A DNA stretch of 10,590 nt from Funneliformis mosseae. Lineage: Eukaryota; Glomeromycota; Glomeromycetes; Glomerales; Glomeraceae. Each line of letters starts with the position of its first letter. Position 1 is the stretch's first letter. Where the stretch lies: NCBI GenBank assembly GCA_910592005.1, contig CAJVPP010003855.1:1-10590 (forward strand). Reading direction: 5' to 3'. A model generated the notes under the pieces. It was not told the DNA's origin. It searched no databases and saw only the letters and a list, made by a program, of their open reading frames with translations. Below, in pieces: positions 1 to 6,533 of the stretch. The position numbers were made by a program, and so were the translations under genes.

Positions 1-720
1 AAAAAATTTTTTAAAAATTTTAATTTTTCATAAAAGTAAATCAGAAGGGAATTTATAGTAAATAAGTAGGTAAATTTGCTTGCGAATTTCTATAGTTTAA
101 GAGATAAGCATAATTTGAATAAGTTAAATGAAATAATAAGTATTTTAAGGATATAATGAGTATCTTGCAGCAAAATTTCTTATTTATTAAAACTTTATAA
201 AAAGCAAATAGAATTTAAAATTTGCATTTACAAAAAGAACATAAGACTTCTTGATAAATAAAAAAAAAATTTTTTAAACAAAATTATTTTATTAGTTATT
301 GACTTAGTCTTGTCACATTTTTTTCAATCGTATAATATTGGCTTAGACCATAATTGACATATAAATAACATATGTGTAACTATCGATCAAAAGATCCTAC
401 CTTAAATATTCCTGTTAAAAAAACATAGTTTCTCTAAATTAACACCAAAAGATCAATACTATTAAGAGTGATGCATAATGACTATATGGGATCCAGAAAT
501 GGTTAAACACAGGTTATTTCTTATAAGAAAAGAAAACAATACATAGTATTCTATATGTATACACAAAAACTTCATCAAAATTAAAAAAAATATTATTACA
601 TAAGATACAAAAATACTTACTTTTTATTGGTTTTTCTTTTAGATATTTTTTTTGTAAAAATTTCTTTCAATTTTTTGTAAAAAAAATAAAGGACATAAAC
701 TAAAGATAAAAAAATACGCT
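1..720. other. AT-rich stretch without a recognised gene
   Basis: Very AT-rich sequence with many A and T runs. I see no reading frame with protein-like composition, no RNA gene and no clear repeat unit. The window opens with a small A/T palindrome of no diagnostic value. It may be intergenic or intronic; the HOOK-like fragment downstream is on the plus strand, but no upstream exons of it were found here. Confidence 0.5.
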
Positions 721-1004
721 CTGAGATAATAAAATATATAAGGGAAGGATAAAGAAAAAAGTACAAATTTGTGAGATAAGGTGGAAAGTATTAATAATAA
801 AATCAAGAAGGATAAAGGAAAAATGATGAAATTAAATTTGGTGATAATAAAATATATAAGGAAAAAGTAAAGGAAAAGGTTAAAAGGTTAAAATGTTGTG
901 TGAGGTGAGATGGAGAGTATTTATAATAAATCAAGAATGGTAAAGAAAAAGTTGAAATTTTGTGAGGTAAGATGAAGAGTATTTATAATAAAATCAAAGA
1001 TGTG
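721..1004. repeat. Degenerate purine-rich tandem repeat, unit about 61-64 bp
   Basis: Successive blocks share a GTGAGRTRAGATGGAGAGTA-like start, then a TTATAATAAAATCAAGAA-like segment and a purine-rich GGTAAAGAAAAAG tail. Block starts are seen near 771, 900 and 961; the first two lie about two units apart, the last two about one. A further pair of matching segments (GATAATAAAATATATAAGG) starts near 725 and 842. Copies have diverged by substitutions and small indels. The strand shown is almost pyrimidine-poor. No coding capacity is evident. It reads as an old minisatellite. Confidence 0.65.
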
Positions 1005-1029
1005 TAATATGAAATATTTATATTTACAT

Positions 1030-1310
1030 CATATCAATTATTCTAGAGATGCATTATTAATTTTTAAAAATAAATTATTGAGACACGTTATTATTGATTA
1101 TAGATTTCTAAAAATAAATTATTGAGAAACACGTTATTATTGATTGTTATAACTCATCATAGTTACAGATATCTAAAAATAAATTATTGATTGACGTATT
1201 TTATTTAATTCATCATAATTATTAATTTCTTAAAATAAACTATTCAGAGATGTGTTATTATTTCGAAAAATAAATCATTGACTGATACTTATTATTTATT
1301 GCAACAAACT
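1030..1310. repeat. Degenerate AT-rich tandem repeat, unit about 55-65 bp
   Basis: The segment TAAAAATAAATTATTGA recurs near 1065, 1110, 1175, 1230 (as TTAAAATAAACTATTCAG) and 1266 (as GAAAAATAAATCATTGA). Each is followed by a CACGTTATTATTGATT-like stretch with increasing divergence. The unit differs from the purine-rich repeat just upstream, so these are two separate arrays side by side. No coding function is seen. Confidence 0.55.
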
Positions 1311-1500
1311 CTGATTTTTAAAAATTATTGATACGTAAATAAAAAGTTTTAAAGAAAACTCTTTATTAATTTTTATTTTATAAGGTAAAGTTAAAATAAA
1401 AGTATTTATTAAATTAATTGTCAAGATTATTTTAAAAATTATCATTAATATATCAATTTTGAAAATAAATTACAATATTATTATTTTCTATATATTACAG

Positions 1501-1960
1501 AAAGAGATATGAAAAGCAAGTTGCAGAAAATCTGAAGAGACTCTCTGAAAAGAAGGTTGAAATAATTGATCTTTCTCACAAGATAGTTTTCTTCATTTAA
1601 AATTAAAAAAAATACACATTACATTATCTTTAATTTTGTAAGAAATTTTTTGTTAAACAATTGATAAATAAATAAAATAAAGTACTTTCCGAACAAGTAA
1701 ATAAAGCTGCAAGATTAAAGGATCAAGTTGATAAATACAAACATACTGCTGATAAGCTCAGGAGAAAAGAAAATGTCATTGATAAATATAAAAAGAAATT
1801 AGAAGAAGCTGTGAATTTATGGTGAAATTATAAGGTAAAATGCAAATAAACTTATCAAAGATCATAACAATAGTACAATAATAAATCATTCAACTAAAAT
1901 GATTCTACTAATCTGCCTTTAATTTTTCAGATGATAAAGAGCTTAAAATTAATATTATAA
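1501..1960 (+). pseudogene. HOOK-type coiled-coil protein, decayed intron-containing fragment
   Basis: HOOK proteins link dynein and cargo to microtubules through a long coiled coil. Three exon-like pieces remain. Exon A (1502 to about 1590) reads RYEKQVAENLKRLSEKK and onward to DLSHK. Exon B (about 1683-1834) reads LSEQVNKAARLKDQVDKYK, then HTADKL, then NVIDKYKKKLEEAVNL. Exon C (1931-1948) reads MIKSLK. Exons B and C are separated by a good intron (1835-1930, GTAAAA to TTTTTCAG). The ARLKDQVD, ENVI.KYKKKLEEA and terminal segments resemble fungal HOOK coiled coils from memory. Decay signs are an in-frame TGA after NLW in exon B, no GT where the exon A donor should be (CACAAG followed by ATAG), an unresolved phase between A and B, and a stop soon after exon C. 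Neither the N-terminal calponin-like domain nor the C-terminus is present. Retained introns point to a duplicated genomic piece, not a retrocopy. Confidence 0.6.
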
Positions 1961-2120
1961 ACATTTTTAAATTTGTCTTATCCTAATAGAAATCAAAATT
2001 CTAAATAAAATCATTTAGATATTTATATTAAAAGTTTTATAATATATATTTTATTAATTATTACAATTATACAGTAAATATATTGCTAAAATTATATATA
2101 AATTTATAGTTGTTAGATAA
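1961..2120. other. Short AT-rich spacer
   Basis: AT-rich sequence between the HOOK-like fragment and the short-word repeat. No gene, RNA or repeat unit was recognised. Confidence 0.4.
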
Positions 2121-2222
2121 AATCTATAGTCTAATAGTTCAAATTTTAATGGAATAAGAATGGACTAAGTCTATTAGTTCAATAGTCTAATGGTCCAAAA
2201 GTCCATTAGTCCAAAAGGTCTA
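2121..2222. repeat. Short tandem repeat of an AGTCCA(T/A)TAGT-like word
   Basis: About 100 bp is built from variants of a 10-12-nt word: AGTCTAATAGTTCAA, AGTCTATTAGTTCAA, AGTCTAATGGTCCAA, AGTCCATTAGTCCAA and a final AGGTCT. Many copies are close to their own reverse complement (GGACTAATGGACT-type), so the array can fold on itself. No coding meaning is visible. Confidence 0.6.
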
Positions 2223-2409
2223 CACTAATTATAATCAATACAAATTATCTAAGATCCAAAAAGGATCATTCTTTTGTTTTTTCACTGAAGGAAAATTCAT
2301 AGTACTGTATACAAATGATAATGGTAAAGATGGTATATTAAGTCTTTTTTGAGCGATTGATTGTATATTTTTAGCCAGGTCTATTAGTGTGTATTATATA
2401 GAATATGTA
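2223..2409. other. AT-rich spacer before the MITE
   Basis: No gene recognised. A short plus-strand stretch near 2300-2345 has slightly protein-like composition (VLYTNDNGKDG), but it is too short and too quickly closed to support a call. Confidence 0.35.
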
Positions 2410-2411
2410 TA

Positions 2412-2701
2412 CAGTTGACTCTTTATAAATGCACATCTCTTAGGACTAGGTATAAGGTACATTTAAAGAGAGTATGCACTTATAGGATATATATTAATCT
2501 ATATAATACTAATGTAAAATTAAAGTAATACAAAAATTTATATTTAAACTATATAAAATTTTTTTATAAAGAGTGTATTTGCAGAGAGTATATATATAAA
2601 AAACGTGCATTTAACACTAAGGCCCAAGTTGGGACCAGATAAAAAGGTGCATTTATAAAGGGTATGCATTTATAGAGGGTGCATTTATAGAGAGTTGACT
2701 G
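2412..2701. mobile_element. Pogo-like MITE, 290 bp, complete
   Basis: The 5' end begins CAGTTGACTCTTTATAAATG at 2412, and the reverse complement of the 3' end begins CAGTCAACTCTCTATAAATG. Over the outer 23 bases the two ends differ at three positions, all C/T or G/A changes. The element is flanked by TA on both sides (2410-2411 and 2702-2703), as expected for Tc1/mariner/pogo-type insertion. Inside the 3' end the word TGCATTTATAGAGGG recurs about three times (from about 2648) with a period of about 17-19 bp; weaker matching copies lie inverted in the 5' half. There is no transposase frame, so it would have depended on an autonomous relative. The pogo assignment rests on the CAGTTGAC-type terminus and TA target only; the family is uncertain, the element structure is clear. 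Confidence 0.8.
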
Positions 2702-2746
2702 TACAATATAAAATTCGTTAATACCAATGATTTGATGAAAAATATG

Positions 2747-4997
2747 TCATAGCATACATACCCGTAATGCCAAAAGATTCTGGAGAAGGCCTTCTATATC
2801 TGAGAATGTTGTAGGAAGTATAAGCGTTGCCATCTCAACAAAAAAATAAAAATTCTGTAAATTATCATAAGAAAGGGAGTAGATGGTCATAACATGAAAA
2901 ATTTTGGTGAAAAAAAACTGAATGCATAACTCGAGATGTCTTTTACCCACCAGTATAGATGAGGGACGAAACCCCTTAATAACAGTCGAAACTTAGACGA
3001 AACTATATTAAAATTATAATAAGGGATATGACGAAACCTTTTCGATACGACGAAAGCCGAAACTGTCGAAACTATATTAAAAACATAGAAAAGGGTATGA
3101 CGAAATTATTTTGAGGAGGTTTCGGCAGGCATCTATACCCACCAGTAACTTGGATCCCAAGAGGGAAGACCTCTTCTAGATCCATCTTCTTGAAATGTAA
3201 TTTTCTCCACAGCGAACCTAAGCAATCCTTCATAATTACCTTTAGTTTTGAATGGTCTTTTCGGTACTTTGTGTCATCAATTGATCCTGAGGTATTTCCT
3301 ACTTCAAGTGCTAGGATTTCGGCTTTATGACTTCGCAATGAGATGATTAAATCTATTTTTTTCATGTCAGAGGTAAGCTCAACGTATTCTTCGTGCACAT
3401 CCTTTCGTTTCGATTTGTGACACTACGCGATACTTTTTCGATCCTATAATTTTTGGTTAATAAAATCATGATAAATAATATACAATGTAAAAGATATCAT
3501 TACAATACCAGTTGAGCTCAAAGGTGCCAATATCGAACTCCTCTAGGAGATTGCCAATTACTGGGCCAAGAATCTTAACAACAAAGTCTCGTTCTCTTTG
3601 TTGCATGATGAGAACATTGACTTCCCTTCATAAACATTGATGGCTAAGTAGAACCTGGTCAGTATTTTCGAATAGAAAAAAAATCCAATAGTTATTTTTG
3701 TTTATACTTACAAAAATTTCATTATTATAACCGATATTTTTGCATCTATAGATTTTAAATCAGAAAACTTAGCTATCCATGATTCCAAATTATTTAAAGA
3801 TCGCTACAAATATAATGATAATTAATAATTTTCGAATATACTGTGAAAATAAAATAAATGCTACATACTATTTGACCAATTTCACCACATAGCAATTCAT
3901 GTACATCCTTATCGATTTTATCTCTATGGAGTTTCTTTTTAGACCTGTCAAATAATTGTGCATAATCCGGTAATTTAAGGATTCTACTCCATTTGACTTT
4001 GCTCCAGTTAGAAAGATCGACAATTCTGGATTCGATTGATCTGAAATTATTTAGTGACGCATCAATGTGTAATCACATCATATGGTAGCATAAAGATAAA
4101 TCCAAAACTTTTGTTACTTATAGCAGATACTGCACTCTCAGATTATTTTTTTTCAAACATTCCATAACTTTTTTCCAGATCTCTTCAAGAGTAAATTCTG
4201 AATCAAAGATCAAGCAAGCTATCTGTAATCAGAAGTGAAAGATATTAAGATATTATACAAATATACTGCTCAAGCAAGCGATTGTTATGTAACACCTTGT
4301 TTACGATAATTTTATCCACTTCTGCATAATTTATTTGATCATTAGATTGGTTGCTATTAATATTTGTACGATCGTCCTTGAAAAGAGAAGAGATGATACT
4401 TAGTAAACTAACAACACATTAGCAGGTAAAAATTACCTCAATTTTCGGAGAATTGACGATATCTGCTTCTGCCTGGGAATTACGATTTTGTTCCGATGTA
4501 GTTTCCTAGATATTATCGAAAAGCACGATCTTACTTTTTCGAGTAGTTTTTTTGTCCTTTCCATATAGCGCGATGAGAGTTTTAATTTATTGAAATCGCC
4601 GGATCTTTTAAGCAGTTCACGGCCATTCTTATCGAAGGAGCCCGTTCTTCCTGCATCTATAAGATGATAAAAATTAATCTGTTATAATTCTGCGTCACGT
4701 AAAAGTCACCGTTTTTAAATCTAAGGTCCAGATTTCTAAAAAAATCAATAATTTCTTTTCTTTGAAATGTCTCTTCTACATTGCTGACTAATTTTTGGGC
4801 TTTTCTCTTTGTCCCGGCATGTATAAAATTGGAATTACTAATTTTTCAAACGTTCTCGCAAATGCATCGTTAATATCTTTCTTGCTATCGGAAATATATT
4901 GTAAATGTGTCTCAAGATATTTAAGACAATTTAGAACGCTCCATTCCGTTTGATCAAAGTCATATGCAAAGTCTTTAATATAATGGTCAAAATCCAT
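2747..4997 (-). pseudogene. Multi-exon fungal gene with PD-(D/E)XK nuclease-like C-terminal domain, interrupted
   Basis: The start is the ATG at 4995-4997 (MDFDHYIKDFAYDFDQTEW). Supported exons, in transcript order: 4997-4710, 4656-4535, 4505-4437, 4376-4296, 4222-4131, 4040-3869, 3803-3712, 3654 to about 3509 or 3484, about 3443 or 3422 to 3138, and 2950-2747. Introns are 53-90 nt with GT/AG ends and matching phases, except a 29-nt one (4506-4534). Recognisable segments are VDLSNWSKVKW, RDFVVKILGPVIG and KKIDLII, then ILALEVGNTSG, RKDHSKLKVIMKD, FPLGIQVTG and LLQNLLALRV. The C-terminal order resembles a large glomeromycotan and mucoromycotan family with a restriction-endonuclease-like fold; I read Asp (3351-3353) and Glu (3303-3305) as candidate catalytic residues, by inference. 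Substrate and role are unknown. Breaks are a one-base frame change near 4800-4815 (KPKN-stop versus KAQKLVSNVEETF), another near 3600-3615 (before RERDFVVK), and a MITE in the last exon. A recently decayed gene fits best. Confidence 0.6.
2954..3137. mobile_element. 184-bp MITE inserted in the last exon of the nuclease-like gene
   Basis: The insert begins TATAGATG and ends with the reverse complement CATCTATA. CCCACCAG stands directly on both sides (2946-2953 and 3138-3145), an 8-bp target duplication as made by hAT elements. The identical stretch extends to 12 bp (TACCCACCAGTA), so an element starting TAGATG with a 12-bp duplication is also possible. The ends continue imperfectly into GACGAAACC / GCCGAAACC. 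Internally there are two tandem copies of about 70 bp, each with a CGAAACTATATTAAAA segment (from about 2999 and 3067) followed by AAGGGTATGACGAAA-like sequence, so GACGAAA words are strongly over-represented. There is no protein frame of its own. An hAT-type origin is inferred from duplication length only. Confidence 0.75.
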
Positions 4998-5104
4998 AAT
5001 CTAAAGAACTGTGAAAAAAAAGGTTACTATAAGTGATCTGAATCTAGGTATACTAATTCAAAACACTATCATATGGAAGATGATTATTAAAGAAGAGCTG
5101 TAAC
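4998..5104 (-). other. Upstream region of the nuclease-like gene
   Basis: About 107 bp between the ATG of the minus-strand gene and the dispersed repeat. It is AT-rich and presumably holds the 5' leader and promoter, but no specific regulatory motif can be supported. Confidence 0.3.
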
Positions 5105-5370
5105 ACTGGAATAGAGGACCCGGTGTAGGCATTAAAAGCCACAAGCAGTGAGTTATAATGGTTATCCGGCAGCCACTATTCCAAACATCGGCCGAAGGGC
5201 TAGACCATACGGGCGTAGGATACTAGTCTCTTGGTATACTGGATGAGAGGCCCAAGTGTAGGCATTAAGAGCCTTCACAAACATTCTTTGTAAAGAGTCA
5301 TAATGGTTATCCCGCAACACTCTGATCCATGCATCGGTCGCAGGGTTAAACCTTACGAGCGTAGGATACC
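5105..5370. repeat. Two tandem copies of a G+C-richer dispersed repeat (SINE-like candidate)
   Basis: Copy 1 spans 5105-5223 and copy 2 spans 5238-5370. Both run ACTGGAT(A)GAGG, GTGTAGGCATTAA, then TAATGGTTATCC, GCATCGG or ACATCGG, and end GCGTAGGATAC. Copy 2 has about 14 extra bases after GCCTTCACAA. Their G+C content is clearly above the surroundings. From memory this unit is dispersed widely in Rhizophagus genomes. I looked for RNA polymerase III A and B boxes on both strands and found no convincing pair, so the SINE label is only a candidate. The repeat lies where the promoter of the minus-strand gene would be expected. No protein is encoded. Confidence 0.7.
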
Positions 5371-5582
5371 GTTTATTCCTTTTTTCTAGATGAAATTACT
5401 TAACTTATTAAATTACCCACAGAATGTCTTTGAATGAACGCGGATAACAGTTACGAATAAAAAAACTATCGTTGGGCAAATAAATATCTGAATCTTGGTA
5501 TAATGGAATAAAATGGAATTTTTTGAAGTTTTGATAGGATTTTTTATGACACGTGACAATTAACCAATAATAATCACAGATA
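5371..5582. other. Spacer without a recognised gene
   Basis: A moderately AT-rich stretch between the tandem repeat and the palindrome. No coding frame, RNA or repeat unit was recognised. Confidence 0.4.
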
Positions 5583-5624
5583 GGACCGAAAGACCATTGG
5601 TCCGGTCATAGGACCGGTCTTATA
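5583..5624. repeat. GGTCCGGTC / GACCGGACC inverted repeat
   Basis: The core GGTCCGGTCATAGGACCGGTC is an inverted repeat with almost no loop; flanking AGGACCGAAAGACC and GGTCTTATACC extend the same words. It could be a cruciform, the inner end of a non-autonomous element, or a fragment of a GGTCC-based satellite. A matching second terminus with a clear target duplication was not found. Confidence 0.5.
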
Positions 5625-5658
5625 CCAAACTTTTTTGGGACGGATCGACAGAATTGGA

Positions 5659-6104
5659 TCATAGGTATTTTTCATTAACGGTGCCTGTTACTTTTACTTC
5701 TACTTCACTGATGTCAATCAATTTGTTGTCTTCTATAGGCATATCGAAGCCAGTCTAAAAGTGCAATAAATGACGTAAATAATCTATTATTTTATGTTTA
5801 ATTATGTAAAATATGTTATAATAAATAATTACCTGTTTGGAGCCAGAATTCGTTGGCCATTTTTTTCGTATTTCTGCTTAAGTGTATACCATTTAATTTG
5901 GCACTGCGTAGCTGTCACTCGATAATTATAATTATTTTGGATATGGTTTGCTATCTTTGTTCATAAATGATTATACCTTGTTAAATCCTCAAATCATTGG
6001 TGATGACTTCGTCATTGCTAGATCAACGCTAAAGTAACATTAAAAGGTCATTGAACAATAACAGGTGCTGGTGCTACTTGTGGTGGTGGTGGTGATGCTG
6101 CCAT
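5659..6104 (-). pseudogene. Myb/SANT-like DNA-binding protein, nonsense-riddled
   Basis: The start is the ATG at 6102-6104 (MAASPPPPQVAPAPVIVQ). One exon (6104-5833) continues through FEDLTRYNHL, TKIANHIQNNYNYR and VTATQCQIKWYTLKQKYEKN. These give helices 2 and 3 of a Myb/SANT-like domain, with the Gln-Cys, Lys-Trp and Leu-Lys-Tyr spacing usual in fungal copies. The first 48 codons hold five in-frame stops: 6048-6050 TGA, 6018-6020 TAG, 6012-6014 TGA, 5994-5996 TGA and 5961-5963 TGA. The first and last occupy places where Trp is expected (Q-W-P-F and L-W-T-K). The remaining 42 codons are open. An intron follows (5755-5832, GTAATT to TTTTAG). The next piece (5754-5659) encodes GFDMPIEDNKLIDISEVEV and ends in TGA, but its frame does not match the phase of exon 1, a further break. 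Such proteins in this lineage may be transcription factors or domesticated transposon DNA-binding proteins. The function here is lost or uncertain. Confidence 0.65.
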
Positions 6105-6533
6105 CTTAGTTTCTAGTTAATAGAGAATTAAGGAAAGACTGTATTTATATATCTTTTCAAAAAAAAAAATTTACTATAATTAACATCATTAATGTAATCT
6201 TAAATTTTTTTTTTGAATCTTACATATTATTTATTTATTCCAACTAATTGATCAGTTCCATAATCCTTAATTAAATATAAAATTATGCGCAAGATAAGAA
6301 AAAATTTTACTAATATATATCGATTATATAAATGTACATATACATGAATTCATACATCTTATATTTCTATATTTACTATTATAAAAATAACATTCTGTAT
6401 AATTAAATATTAATTTGTAATTAATTGCAAATTACGTGAAAATTTATTACCATTTTAGTTGATAAATTATATTTTAGTATCAGTGTATCAGTGTAACTAA
6501 TTACAATATATTTATTAAAGATATCAAATATAT
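6105..6533. other. AT-rich spacer
   Basis: No gene recognised. A small direct repeat, ATCAGTGTATCAGTGT, lies at about 6479-6494, just beyond the end of the hAT reading frame. A CAGTGT-type word could be a remnant hAT terminus, but no inverted partner was found upstream of the hAT gene. Confidence 0.4.

Noticed and set aside
721..1310. A CRISPR array
   Set aside because: Units are degenerate throughout, without constant repeats alternating with unique spacers. The genome appears eukaryotic.
5105..5370. A tRNA or 5S rRNA gene, because of the higher G+C content
   Set aside because: No cloverleaf, no convincing polymerase III boxes and no 5S-like core on either strand. The two-copy arrangement fits a dispersed repeat.
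5917..5976. A 60-nt intron starting GTATAA and ending CGAG within the Myb/SANT-like gene
   Set aside because: The segment itself reads in frame as a Myb helix (TKIANHIQNN) and links both sides continuously, apart from one TGA, so it is coding.
5833..6104. Use of a variant genetic code with TGA as tryptophan
   Set aside because: TGA does fall at expected Trp in the Myb/SANT and Tc1 genes, but TAG and TAA also occur inside the frames, including at expected Trp and Gln. The better-preserved nuclease-like gene uses TGG normally. Mutation explains it better.
6479..6494. CAGTGT direct repeat as the terminal repeat of the hAT element
   Set aside because: No inverted partner was found beyond 8750 and no 8-bp target duplication was seen, so the hAT ends remain undefined.
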